Shown here: positions 38,148 to 50,564 of the stretch, in pieces
How positions within the stretch are numbered: the stretch's first letter is position 1
How the letters are laid out: each line of letters opens with the position of its first letter
Source of the DNA: Hydractinia symbiolongicarpus
Taxonomy: Eukaryota > Cnidaria > Hydrozoa > Anthoathecata > Hydractiniidae
Length of the DNA: 64,000 nucleotides
NCBI RefSeq assembly: GCF_029227915.1
Contig: NC_079875.1
Location: 2,914,001 to 2,978,000, forward strand
Direction of reading: 5' to 3'
Notes under the pieces: model-generated
Told to the model about the DNA's origin: nothing
Seen by the model: the letters and a program-made list of their open reading frames with translations, nothing else
The model's database searches: none
Made by a program: the position numbers and the translations under genes

Positions 38148-41129
38148 CTAGGATTGGTCCCACAGTAACAAATGACCTACTTATGTAAAGCTTTAAATGA
38201 AACGCCACCACAGCGCCCAGTGTAATCGCTGAGTTGTAGCAATCATGTCAAATTAAGAAGAATGTTATTTTTTGGAGTCCAATGGTGTCATTTATCTCAT
38301 TTATAAGGTCAATGTCCAAAATCAGTTCAATTAAGTCCCACAGTGAATCGTTTCACGGTTAAAAGCGTTGCAACCTAGTAATGTCAGAAAAATATCACTA
38401 AATACATGTTGGTACGAACATGTGACGCAACTGTTGTTAGTCAAGCGGAGTGATACCGTTAGAAAGTCCATGAAATACAGTTTTTAAATCTGTCTCTATT
38501 TCTTTAGCGCGCGCTAACGGCTAGGATTGGTCCCACAGTACAAATTGACTTAATTATCTAAATCTTTACACAAAGCGCTTCCACAGCGCCCTGTGTAACT
38601 GCTGAGGTTAAGCAATCATGTCAAATTAAGAAGAATGTTATTTTTCGGAGTCCAATTGGCTCATTTATCACATTCATAAGGTCAAAGTCCAAAATCTTTT
38701 CAATTAAGTCCCACAGTCAATCGTTTCACTCTTAAAAGCGATGCAACCTAGTAATATCAGAAACATATCGCTGAATACATGTTTTTACGAATATGTGACG
38801 CAACCGTTTTAACTCAAACGGACTGATAGCGATAGAAATTTATTGAAATGTTATTTTCGAAACTGTCTCTATTTCTACACACGTGCTAACGGCTAGGATT
38901 GGTCCCACAGTACAAATTGACTTAATTATCTAAGTTTTTAAACAAAGCGCTGCCACAGCGCGCTGTGTAACTGCTGAGGTCAAGCAATCATGTCAAATTA
39001 AGAAGAATCTTATTTCTTGCAGTCCAATTGGCTCATTTATCACATTGATAAGGTCAAAGTCCAAAATCCTTTCAATTAAGCCCCACAGTCAATCGTTTCA
39101 CTGTTAAAAGCGATGCGACCTAGCAATATCAGAAACATATCGCTGAATACTTGTTGGTACGAATATATGACGCAACCGTTTTAACTCAAACGGACTGATA
39201 GCGTTAGAAATTTATTGAAATGTAATTTTTGAAACTGTCTTTATTTGTACACACGCGCTAACGGCTAGGATTGCTCCCACAGTAAAAAATGACTTATTTA
39301 TCTAAAGTTTTGAATGAAACGCTACCACAGCGCCCAGTGTAATCGCTGAGTTCCAGCATTCAAGTCAAATTAAGACGAATGTTATTTTTTGGAGTCCAAT
39401 TGTGTCATTTATCTCATTTATAAAGTCAAAGTCCAAAATCTGTTCAATTAAGTCTCATAGTCAATCGTTTCACTGTTAAAGGCGATGCAAGCTAGTAATG
39501 TCCTAAAAGTATTGCTAAATACAGGTTAGTACCAATATGAGACGCAAACGTTGTACCTGAAGTGGACTAATTCCGTTAGAAAGTCAATGAAATGGAGTCT
39601 ATGTAACTGTCTTTACATCCCCAGCGCGCGTTAACGGCTAGGATTGGTCATACCGTAAAAAAAGTTTTATTTATCTAACTTTTTAAATAAGGCGCTGCCA
39701 TAGCGCCCAGGGTAATCGCTAAGTTCCAGCAATCAAGTCAAGTTAAGAATAATGTTATTTCTTGGAGTCCAATTGTGTCATTTATTACATTTATAAGGTG
39801 ACAGTCCAAGATCAGTTCAATTAAGTCCCACAGTCAATCGTTTCACTGTTAAAAGCAACGCAACCTAGGAATATGAGAAAAATATCGCTAAGTACATGTT
39901 GGTACGAATATGTGACGCAACCGTTTTAACTTAAACGGACTGATAGCGTTAGAAAATCAATGCAATTTAGTTTTGGAAACTGTCTCTATTTTCACGGGGC
40001 GCGCTAACGGCTCGGATTGGTCCCACCGTAAAAAAAGTCTTATTTATCTAACTTTTTAAATAAGGCGCTGCCATAGCGCCCAGGGTAATCGCTAAGTTCC
40101 AGCAATCAAGTCAAGTTAAGAATAATGTTATTTCTTGGAATCCAATTGTGTCATTTATTACATTTATAAGGTGACAGTCCAAGATCAGTTCAATTAAGTC
40201 TCACAGTCAATGCTTTCACTGGTAAAAGCGATGGAACCTAGTAATATCAGAAATATATCGCTAAATACATGTTGGTACCAATATGTGACGCCGCCGTTGA
40301 AACTCAAACGGACTGATTCTGTTAAAAAGTCATTGAAATGTAGTTTTGAAAACTGTCTCTATTTTCTCAGCGCGCGCTAACGGCTAGGATTGGTCCCACA
40401 GTAACAAATGACTTATTTATCTAAATTTTTAAATGAAGCGCTACCACAACGGCCAGTGTAATCGCTAAAATACAGCAATCATGTCAAATTAAGAAGAATG
40501 TTATTTTTTAGAGTCCAATTGTGTCATTTATCTCATTCATAAAGACAAAGTCCAAAATCAGTTCAATTAAGTCTCACAGCCAATCGTTTCACTGTTAAAA
40601 GCGCTGCAAGCTAGTAATGTCAGTAAAATATCGCTAAATACATGTTGGTACGAATATGTGACGCAAGCGTTGTACCTGAAACGGACTGATACCGTTAGAA
40701 AATCAATGAAATTTAGTTTTGGAAACTGTCTCTATTTTCACGGGGCGCGCTAACGGCTCGGATTGGTCCCACAGTAAAAAATGACTTGTTTATCTAAGTT
40801 TTTATATAAAGCGCTACCATAGCGCCCAGTGTAATCGCTGAGTTCCAGCAATCAAGTCAAGTTAAGAATAATGTTATTTCTTGGAGTCCAATTGTGTCAT
40901 TTATCTCATTCATAAAGACAAAGTCCAAAATCAGTTCAATTAAGTCTCACAGCCAATCGTTTCACTGTTAAAAACGCTGCAAGCTAGTAATGTCAGTAAA
41001 ATATCGCTAAATACATGTTGGTACGAATATGTGACGCAAGCGTTGTACCTGAAACGGACTGATACTGTTAGAAAATCAATGAAATTTAGTTTTGGAAACT
41101 GTCTCTATTTTCACGGGGCGCGCTAACGG
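38148..41129 (+). repeat. 8-mer higher-order unit, copy 2 (2,982 bp)
   Basis: Monomer starts 38148, 38521, 38893, 39265, 39638, 40011, 40384, 40757. All units are full length. It differs from copy 1 by scattered substitutions, for example GTTTTTACGAATATG near 38781 against GTTGTTACGAATATG. Confidence 0.9.
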
Positions 41130-41555
41130 CTCGGATTGGTCCCACAGTAAAAAATGACTTGTTTATCTAAGTTTTTATATAAAGCGCTACCATAGCGCCC
41201 AGTGTAATCGCTGAGTTCCAGCAATCAAGTCAAGTTAAGAATAATGTTATTTCTTGGAGTCCAATTGTGTCATTTATTACATTTATAAGGTGAAAGTCCA
41301 AGATCAGTTCAATTAAGTCCCACAGGTAATCGTTTCACTGGTAAAAGCGATGCAACCTAGTAATATCAGAAAAATATCGCTAAATACATGTTGGTACGAA
41401 TATGGGACGCAACCGTTGAAACTCAAACGGACTGATACCGCTAGAAAGTCATTGATATATAGTTTTTGAAACTGTCTCTATTTCCTCAGCGCGCGCTAAA
41501 GGCTAGGATTGGTCCCACAATAAGGAATTACTTTTTTATCTAACTTTTTAAATAA

Positions 41556-41572
41556 GGCGCTGCCATAGCGCC
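41556..41572. other. GCGCT/AGCGC dyad, best-paired form (representative copy)
   Basis: GGCGCT (41556-41561), loop GCCAT, AGCGCC (41567-41572): a 6-bp perfect inverted repeat with a 5-base loop. Most other monomers keep a 5-bp version (GCGCT-N5-AGCGC) at positions about 55-70. Subfamily F (GCGCTACCACAACGGCC) has lost the right arm. Several rearrangement breakpoints map to this element. Confidence 0.65.
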
Positions 41573-41763
41573 CAGGGTAATCGCTAAGTTCCAGCAATCA
41601 AGTCAAGTTAAGAATAATGTTATTTCTTGGAGTCCAATTGTGTCATTTATTACATTTATAAGGTGACAGTCCAAGATCAGTTCAATTAAGTCTCACAGTC
41701 AATGCTTTCACTGGTAAAAGCGATGGAACCTAGTAATATCAGAAACATATCGCTAAATACATG

Positions 41764-41773
41764 TTGGTACCAA
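41764..41773. other. 10-bp palindrome TTGGTACCAA (representative copy)
   Basis: Subfamily E monomers read GTTGGTACCAATATGTG here, giving a perfect 10-bp palindrome. Most other types read GTTGGTACGAATATG and lack it. Confidence 0.6.
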
Positions 41774-44700
41774 TATGTGACGCCGCCGTTGAAACTCAAA
41801 CGGACTGATGCTGTTAGAAAGTCATTGAAATGTAGTTTTGAAAACTGTCTTTATTTTCTCAGCGCGCGCTAACGGCTAGGATTGGTCCCACAGTAACAAA
41901 TGACTTATTTATCTAAATTTTTAAATGAAGCGCTACCACAACGGCCAGTGTAATCGCTGAGATACAGCAATCATGTCAAATTAAGAAGAATGTTATTTTT
42001 TAGAGTCCAATTGTGTCATTTATCTCATTCATAAAGACAAAATCCAAAATCAGTTTAATTAACTCTCACAGCCAATCGTTTCACTGTTAAAAGCGCTGCA
42101 AGCTAGTAATGTCAGTAAAATATCGCTAAATACATGTTGGTACGAATATGTGACGAAAGCGTTGTACCTGAAACGGACTGATACCGTTAGAAAATCAATG
42201 AAATTTAGTTTTGGAAACTGTCTCTAATTTCACGGGGCGCGCTAACGGCTTGGATTGGTCCCACAGTAAAAAATGACTTGTTTATCTAAGTTTTTATATA
42301 AAGCGCTACCATAGCGCCCAGTGTAATCGCTGAGTTCCAGCAATCAAGTCAAGTTAAGAATAATGTTATTTCTTGGAGTCCAATTGTGTCATTTATCTCA
42401 TTCATAAAGACAAAGTCCAAAATCAGTTCAATTAAGACTCACTTCCAATCGTTTCACTGTTAAAAGCGCTGCAAGCTAGTAATGTCAGTAAAATATCGCT
42501 AAATACATGTTGGTACGAATATGTGACGCAAGCGTTGTACCTGAAACGGACTGATACCGTTAGAAAATCAATGAAATTTAGTTTTGGAAACTGTCTCTAC
42601 TTTCACGGGGAGCGCTAACGGCTCGGATTGGTCCCACAGTAAAAAATGACTTGTTTATCTAAGTTTTTATATAAAGCGCTACCATAGCGCCCAGTGTAAT
42701 CGCTGAGTTCCAGCAATCAAGTCAAGTTAAGAATAATGTTATTTCTTGGAGTCCAATTGTGTCATTTATTACATTTATAAGGTGAAAGTCCAAGATCAGT
42801 TCAATTAAGTCCCACAGGTAATTGTTTCACTGGTAAAAGCGATGCAACCTAGTAATATCAGAAAAATATCGCTAAATACATGTTGGTACGAATATGTGAC
42901 GCAACCGTTGAAACTCAAACGGACTGATACCGCTAGAAAGTCATTGATATATAGTTTTTGAAACTGTATCTATTTCCTCAGCGCGCGCTAAAGGCTAGGA
43001 TTGGTCCCACAATAAGGAATGACTTTTTTATCTAAATTTTTAAACGAAACGCTACCACAGGCCCCAGTGTAATCGCTGAGATACAGCAATCATGTCAAAT
43101 TAAGAAGAATGTTATTTTTTAGAGTCCAATTGTGTCATTTATCTCGTTGATAAAAACAAAGTCCAAAATCAGTTAAATTAAGTCTCACAGTCAATGGTTT
43201 CACTGCTAAAAGCGATGCAACCTAGTAATATCAGAAAAATATCGCTAAATACATGTTGGTACGAATATGTGACGCAACCGTTGAAACTCAAACGGACTGA
43301 TACCGCTAGAAAGTCATTGATATATAGTTTTTGAAACTGTCTCTATTTCCTCAGCGCGCGCTAAAGGCTAGGATTGGTCCCACAATAAGGAATGACTTTT
43401 TTATCTAAATTTTTAAATGAAACGCTACCACAGGCCCCAGTGTAATCGCTGAGATACAACAATCATGTCAAATTAAGAAGAATGTTATTTTTTAGAGTCC
43501 AATTGTGTCATTTATCTCATTGATAAAGTCAAAGTCCAAAATCAGTTCAATTAAGTCTCACAGTCAATGGTTTCACTGCTAAAAGCGATGCAACCTAGTA
43601 ATATCAGTAAAATATCGCTAAATACATGTTGGTACGAATATGTGACGCAACCGTTAAAACTCAAACGGACTGACACCGCTAGAAGATCATTAAAATATAG
43701 TTCTTGAAACTGTGTCTATTTCCTCAGCGGGCGCTAACGGCTAGGATTGGTCCCACAATATGGAATGACTTTTTTATCTAAATTCTTAAATGAAACGCTA
43801 CCACAGCGCCCAGTGCAATCGCTGAGATACAGCAATCATGTCAAATTAAGAAGAATGTTATTTTTTAGAGTCCAATTGTGTCATTTATCTCATTGATAAA
43901 GTCAAAGTCCAAAATCAGTTCAATTAAGTCTCACAGTCAATGGTTTCACTGCTAAAAGCGATGCAACCTAGTAATATCAGTAAAATATCGCTAAATACAT
44001 GTTGGTACGAATATGTGACGCAACCGTTCAAACTCAAACGGACTGACACCGCTAGAAGATCATTAAAATATAGTTTTTGAAACTGTGTCTAATTTCACGG
44101 GGCGCACTAACGGCTCGGATTGGTCCCACAGTAAAAAATGACTTGTTTATCTAAGTTTTTATATAAAGCGCTACCATAGCGCCCAGTGTAATCGCTGAGT
44201 TCCAGCAATCAAGTCAAGTTAAGAATAATGTTATTTCTTGGAGTCCAATTGTGTCATTTATCTCATTCATAAAGACAAAGTCCAAAATCAGTTCAATTAA
44301 GACTCACAGCCAATCGTTTCACTGTTAAAAGCGATGCAACCTAGTAATATCAGAAAAATATCGCTAAATACATGTTGGTACGAATATGTGACGCAACCGT
44401 TAAAACTCAAACAGACTGACACCGCTAGAAGATCATTAAAATATAGTTCTTGAAACTGTGTCTATTTCCTCAGCGGGCGCTAACGGCTAGGATTGGTCCC
44501 ACAATATGGAATGACTTTTTTTATCTAAATTCTTCAATGAAACGCTACCACAGCGCCCAGTGCAATCGCTGAGATACAGCAATCATGTCAAATTAAGAAG
44601 AATGTTATTTTTTAGAGTCCAATTGTGTCATTTATCTCATTGATAAAGTCAAAGTCCAAAATCAGTTCAATTAAGTCTCACAGTCAATGGTTTCACTGTT

Positions 44701-45978
44701 AAAAGCGCTGCAAGCTAGTAATGTCAGTAAATTATCGCTAAATACATATTGGTACGAATATGTGACGCAAGCATGGAACCTGAAACGGACTGATACCTTA
44801 GAAAATCAATGAAATTTAGTTTTGGAAACTGTCTCTAATTTCACGGGGCGCGCTAACGGCTCGGATTGGTCCCACAGTAAAAAATGGCTTGTTTATCTAA
44901 GTTTTTATATAAAGCGCTACCATAGCGCCCAGTGTAATCGCTGAGTTCCAGCAATCAAGTCAAGTTAAGAATAATGTTATTTCTTGGAGTCCAATTGTGT
45001 CACTTATTACATTTATAAGGTGACAGTCCAAGATCAGTTCAATTAAGTCCCACAGTCAATCGTTTCACTGTTAAAAGCAACGCAACCTAGGAATATGAGA
45101 AAAATATCGCTAAATACATGTTGGTACGAATATGTGACGCAACCGTTGAAACTCAAACGGACTGATACCGCTAGAAAGTCATTGATATATAGTTTTTGAA
45201 ACTGTCTCTATTTCCTCAGCGCGCGCTAAAGGCTAGGATTGGTCCCACAATAAGGAATGACTTTTTTATCTAACTTTTTAAATAAGGCGCTGCCATAGCG
45301 CCCAGGGTAATCGCTAAGTTCCAGCAATCAAGTCAAGTTAAGAATAATGTTATTTCTTGGAGTCCAATTGTGTCATTTATTACATTTATAAGGTGACAGT
45401 CCAAGATCAGTTCAATTAAGTCTCACAGTCAATGCTTTCACTGGTAAAAGCGATGGAACCTAGTAATATCAGAAACATATCGCTAAATACATGTTGGTAC
45501 CAATATGTGACGCCGCCGTTGAAACTCAAACGGACTGATGCTGTTAGAAAGTCATTGAAATGTAGTTTTGAAAACTGTCTTTATTTTCTCAGCGCGCGCT
45601 AACGGCTAGGATTGGTCCCACAGTAACAAATGACTTATTTATCTAAATTTTTAAATGAAGCGCTACCACAACGGCCAGTGTAATCGCTGAGATACAGCAA
45701 TCATGTCAAATTAAGAAGAATGTTATTTTTTAGAGTCCAATTGTGTCATTTATCTCATTCATAAAGACAAAGTCCAAAATCAGTTTAATTAACTCTCACA
45801 GCCAATCGTTTCACTGTTAAAAGCGCTGCAAGCTAGTAATGTCAGTAAAATATCGCTAAATACATGTTGGTACGAATATGTGACGAAAGCGTTGTACCTG
45901 AAACGGACTGATACCGTTAGAAAATCAATGAAATTTAGTTTTGGAAACTGTCTCTAATTTCACGGGGCGCGCTAACGG

Positions 45979-46271
45979 CTTGGATTGGTCCCACAGTAAA
46001 AAATGACTTGTTTATCTAAGTTTTTATATAAAGCGCTACCATAGCGCCCAGTGTAATCGCTGAGTTCCAGCAATCAAGTCAAGTTAAGAATAATGTTATT
46101 TCTTCACTGCTAAAAGCGATGCAACCTAGTAATATCAGAAAAATATCGCTAAATACATGTTGGTACGAATATGTGACGCAACCGTTGAAACTCAAACGGA
46201 CTGACACCGCTAGAAGATCATTAAAATATAGTTTTTGAAACTGTGTCTATTTCCTCAGCGGGCGCTAACGG
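45979..46271 (+). repeat. Truncated monomer, 293 bp
   Basis: TTATTTCTT (normally followed by GGAGTCC) is joined at about 46104 to CACTGCTAAAAGCG, losing about 80 bp. A D-type 5' part is thereby fused to a different 3' part. The right breakpoint is again within TTTCACTG. Confidence 0.87.
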
Positions 46272-46645
46272 CTAGGATTGGTCCCACAATATGGAATGAC
46301 TTTTTTTATCTAAATTCTTAAATGAAACGCTACCACAGCGCCCAGTGTAATCGCTGAGATACAGCAATCATGTCAAATTAAAAAGAATGTTATTTTTTAG
46401 AGTCCAATTGTGTCATTTATCTCATTGATAAAGTCAAAGTCCAAAATCAGTTCAATTAAGTCTCACAGTCAATTGTTTCACTGCTAAAAGCGATGCAACC
46501 TAGTAATATCAGAAAAATATCGCTAAATACATGTTGGTACCAATATGTGACGCCGCCGTTAAAACTCAAACGGACTGATGCCGTTAGAAAGTCATTGAAA
46601 TGTAGTTTTGAAAACTGTCTCTATTTTCTTAGCGCGCGCAAAGGT

Positions 46646-46768
46646 CTAGGATTGGTCACACAGTAAAAAATGACTTAATTATCTAAATTTTTGAATGAAA
46701 CGCTGCCACAGAAGTCAATGAAATGTAGTTTTGAAAACTGTCTCTATTTTCTCAGCGCGTGCTAACGG
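46646..46768 (+). repeat. Mini-monomer, 123 bp (second of three)
   Basis: It has the same join (CTGCCACAGAAGTCAATG) as the units at 32879 and 60919. Upstream GCGCAAAGGTCTAGG and downstream GTGCTAACGGCTAGGTTTGG are shared with the copy at 60919, which is therefore its closer relative. Confidence 0.9.
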
Positions 46769-47128
46769 CTAGGTTTGGTCCCACAGAAACAAATGACTTA
46801 CTTATCTAAAATTTTAAATGAAACGCCACCACAGCGCCCTGTGTAATTGCTGAGTTCTAGCAATCATGTCAAATTAAGAAGAATGTTATTTTTTAGAGTC
46901 CAATTGTGTCATTTATCTCATTTATAAAGTCAAAGTCCAAAATCAGGTCAATTAAGTCTCACAGTCAATCAAAAAGTGCAAGCTAAGAATGTCAGAAAAA
47001 TATCGCTAAATACTTGTTGGTACGAATATGAGACGCAAGCGTTGTACCTGAAACAGACTGATACCATTAGAAAGTCAATGAAATGTAGTTTTGGAAACTG
47101 TGTCTATTTTCTCAGCGCGCGGTAACGG
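46769..47128 (+). repeat. Short monomer, 360 bp (first of two)
   Basis: It is 13 bp shorter because TCAATC is followed directly by AAAAAGTGCAAGC, removing the usual GTTTCACTGTT stretch and more. Its 1,852 bp copy is the unit at 48621. Confidence 0.88.
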
Positions 47129-48712
47129 CTAGGAATGGTCCCACAGTAGCAAATGACTTATTTATCTACATTTTTAAATGAAACGCTACCACAGCGCCCA
47201 GTGTAATCGCTGAGATACAGCAATCATGTCAAATTAAGAAGAATGTTATTTTTTAGAGTTCAATTGTGTCATTTATCTCATTTATAAAGACAAAGTCCAT
47301 AATCAGTTCAATCAAGTCTCACAGTCAATCGTTTCACTGTTAAAAGCGGTGCAAGCTAGTAATGTCAGTAAAATATCGCTAAATACATGTTGGTACGAAT
47401 ATGTGACGCAAGCTTTGAAACTCAAACGGACTAATGACGTTAGAAATTCAATGAAATTTAAATTTGGAAACTGTCTCTATTTTCACGGGGCGCGCCAACG
47501 GCTCGGATTGGTCCCACAGTAAAAAATGACTTGTTTATCTAAGTTTTTATATAAAGCGCTACCATAGCGCCCAGTGTAATCGCTGAGTTCCAGCAATCAA
47601 GTCAAGTTAAGAATAATGTTCTTTCTTGGAGTCCAATTGTGTCATTTATTACATTTATAAGGTGAAAGTCCAAGATCAGTTCAATTAAGTCCCACAGTCA
47701 ATCGTTTCACTGGTAAAAGCAACGCAACCTAGGAATATGAGAAAAATATCGCTAAGTACATGTTGGTACGATTATGTGACGCAACCGTTTTAACTTAAAC
47801 GGACTGATAGCGTTAGAAAATCAATGCAATTTAGTTTTGGAAACTGTCTCTATTTTCACGGGGCGCGCTAACGGCTCGGATTGGTCCCACCGTAAAAAAA
47901 GTCTTATTTATCTAACTTTTTAAATAAGGCGCTGCCATAGCGCCCAGGGTAATCGCTATGTTCCAGCAATCAAGTCAAGTTAAGAATAATGTTATTTCTT
48001 GGAGTCCAATTGTGTCATTTATTACATTTATAAGGTGACAGTCCAAGATCAGTTCAATTAAGTCTCACAGTCAATGCTTTCACTGGTAAAAGCGATGGAA
48101 CCTAGTAATATCAGAAACATATCGCTAAATACATGTTGGTACCAATATGTGACGCCGCCGTTGAAACTCAAACGGACTGATGCTATTAGAAAGTCATTGA
48201 AATGTAGTTTTGAAAACTGTCTCTATTTTCTCAGCGCGCGCTAACGGCTCGGATTGGTCCCACAGTAAAAAATGACTTGTTTATCTAAGTTTTTATATAA
48301 AGCGCTACCATAGCGCCCAGTGTAATCGCTGAGTTCCAGCAATCAAGTCAAGTTAAGAATAATGTTATTTCTTGGAGTCCAATTGTGTCATTTATCTCAC
48401 TCATAAAGACAAAGTCCAAAATCAGTTCAATTAAGTCTCACAGCCAATCGTTTCACTGTTAAAAGCGCTGCAAGCTAGTAATGTCAGTAAAATATCGCTA
48501 AATACATGTTGGTACGAATATGTGACGAAAGCGTTGTACCTGAAACGGACTGATACCGTTAGAAAATCAATGAAATTTAGTTTTGGAAACTGTCTCTATT
48601 TTCACGGGGCGCGCTAAGGGCTCGGATTGGTCCCACAGTAAAAAATGACTTGTTTATCTAAGTTTTTATATAAAGCGCTACCATAGCGCCCAGTGTAATC
48701 GCTGAGATACAG
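46861..48712 (+). repeat. 1,852 bp tandem duplication, copy 1 (5 monomers)
   Basis: Monomer starts within and around it: 46769, 47129, 47502, 47875, 48248, 48621. Every base I compared recurs 1,852 bp later, including private markers TCAATCAAAAAGTGCAAG, GGTACGATTATGTGACG, GAAATTTAAATTTGG and CGCTATGTTCCAGC. The right end lies in the monomer at 48621, where a D-type 5' part changes to GAGATACAGCAATCATG after CGCTGAG (48706), the signature of an unequal exchange. Confidence 0.93.
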
Positions 48713-48980
48713 CAATCATGTCAAATTAAGAAGAATGTTATTTTTTAGAGTCCAATTGTGTCATTTATCTCATTTATAAAGTCAAAGTCCAAAATCAGGT
48801 CAATTAAGTCTCACAGTCAATCAAAAAGTGCAAGCTAAGAATGTCAGAAAAATATCGCTAAATACTTGTTGGTACGAATATGAGACGCAAGCGTTGTACC
48901 TGAAACAGACTGATACCATTAGAAAGTCAATGAAATGTAGTTTTGGAAACTGTGTCTATTTTCTCAGCGCGCGGTAACGG
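48621..48980 (+). repeat. Short chimeric monomer, 360 bp (second of two), duplication junction
   Basis: The first 86 bases are D type (CTCGGATTGG, GACTTGTTTATC, ACCATAGCGCCC). From GAGATACAGC on it matches the unit at 46769, including the TCAATCAAAAAGTGCAAG deletion. It is both a length variant and the visible seam of the 1,852 bp duplication. Confidence 0.9.
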
Positions 48981-50564
48981 CTAGGAATGGTCCCACAGTA
49001 GCAAATGACTTATTTATCTACATTTTTAAATGAAACGCTACCACAGCGCCCAGTGTAATCGCTGAGATACAGCAATCATGTCAAATTAAGAAGAATGTTA
49101 TTTTTTAGAGTTCAATTGTGTCATTTATCTCATTTATAAAGACAAAGTCCATAATCAGTTCAATCAAGTCTCACAGTCAATCGTTTCACTGTTAAAAGCG
49201 GTGCAAGCTAGTAATGTCAGTAAAATATCGCTAAATACATGTTGGTACGAATATGTGACGCAAGCTTTGAAACTCAAACGGACTAATGACGTTAGAAATT
49301 CAATGAAATTTAAATTTGGAAACTGTCTCTATTTTCACGGGGCGCGCCAACGGCTCGGATTGGTCCCACAGTAAAAAATGACTTGTTTATCTAAGTTTTT
49401 ATATAAAGCGCTACCATAGCGCCCAGTGTAATCGCTGAGTTCCAGCAATCAAGTCAAGTTAAGAATAATGTTCTTTCTTGGAGTCCAATTGTGTCATTTA
49501 TTACATTTATAAGGTGAAAGTCCAAGATCAGTTCAATTAAGTCCCACAGTCAATCGTTTCACTGGTAAAAGCAACGCAACCTAGGAATATGAGAAAAATA
49601 TCGCTAAGTACATGTTGGTACGATTATGTGACGCAACCGTTTTAACTTAAACGGACTGATAGCGTTAGAAAATCAATGCAATTTAGTTTTGGAAACTGTC
49701 TCTATTTTCACGGGGCGCGCTAACGGCTCGGATTGGTCCCACCGTAAAAAAAGTCTTATTTATCTAACTTTTTAAATAAGGCGCTGCCATAGCGCCCAGG
49801 GTAATCGCTATGTTCCAGCAATCAAGTCAAGTTAAGAATAATGTTATTTCTTGGAGTCCAATTGTGTCATTTATTACATTTATAAGGTGACAGTCCAAGA
49901 TCAGTTCAATTAAGTCTCACAGTCAATGCTTTCACTGGTAAAAGCGATGGAACCTAGTAATATCAGAAACATATCGCTAAATACATGTTGGTACCAATAT
50001 GTGACGCCGCCGTTGAAACTCAAACGGACTGATGCTATTAGAAAGTCATTGAAATGTAGTTTTGAAAACTGTCTCTATTTTCTCAGCGCGCGCTAACGGC
50101 TCGGATTGGTCCCACAGTAAAAAATGACTTGTTTATCTAAGTTTTTATATAAAGCGCTACCATAGCGCCCAGTGTAATCGCTGAGTTCCAGCAATCAAGT
50201 CAAGTTAAGAATAATGTTATTTCTTGGAGTCCAATTGTGTCATTTATCTCACTCATAAAGACAAAGTCCAAAATCAGTTCAATTAAATCTCACAGCCAAT
50301 CGTTTCACTGTTAAAAGCGCTGCAAGCTAGTAATGTCAGTAAAATATCGCTAAATACATGTTGGTACGAATATGTGACGAAAGCGTTGTACCTGAAACGG
50401 ACTGATACCGTTAGAAAATCAATGAAATTTAGTTTTGGAAACTGTCTCTATTTTCACGGGGCGCGCTAAGGGCTCGGATTGGTCCCACAGTAAAAAATGA
50501 CTTGTTTATCTAAGTTTTTATATAAAGCGCTACCATAGCGCCCAGTGTAATCGCTGAGTTCCAG
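48713..50564 (+). repeat. 1,852 bp tandem duplication, copy 2
   Basis: Monomer starts 48981, 49354, 49727, 50100, 50473. It appears almost identical to copy 1; the one difference I noticed is CAATTAAATCTCACAGCC near 50281 against CAATTAAGTCTCACAGCC. After 50558 the sequence continues as ordinary D type (GAGTTCCAGCAATCAAG), whereas copy 1 switches type there. Confidence 0.93.

Larger units (their letters stand above)
41130..44859 (+). repeat. 10-mer higher-order unit, copy 1 (3,730 bp)
   Basis: Monomer starts 41130, 41503, 41876, 42249, 42622, 42995, 43368, 43741, 44114, 44487, all 373 bp. The monomers at 41503, 41876 and 42249 form an E-F-D trimer repeated 3,730 bp downstream, including the private marker GTGACGAAAGCGTTG. 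The monomers at 43741 and 44487 are near-duplicates two units apart (CACAATATGGAATGAC, GACACCGCTAGAAG). Confidence 0.84.
44860..46768 (+). repeat. 10-mer higher-order unit, copy 2, partial, ending in mini-monomer
   Basis: Monomer starts 44860, 45233, 45606, 45979, 46272, 46646. The E-F-D trimer at 45233-46100 matches 41503 onward at exactly 3,730 bp. After a 293 bp broken monomer, the sequence resembles 32133-33001 (GACACCGCTAGAAGATC, CACAATATGGAATGAC, then the 123 bp unit). Confidence 0.84.

Noticed and set aside
46861-50564. Assembly artefact explanation for the near-identical 1,852 bp copies
   Set aside because: Not excluded, but not preferred: the seam is a clean chimeric monomer and at least one base differs between copies, which a simple duplicated contig end would not need.
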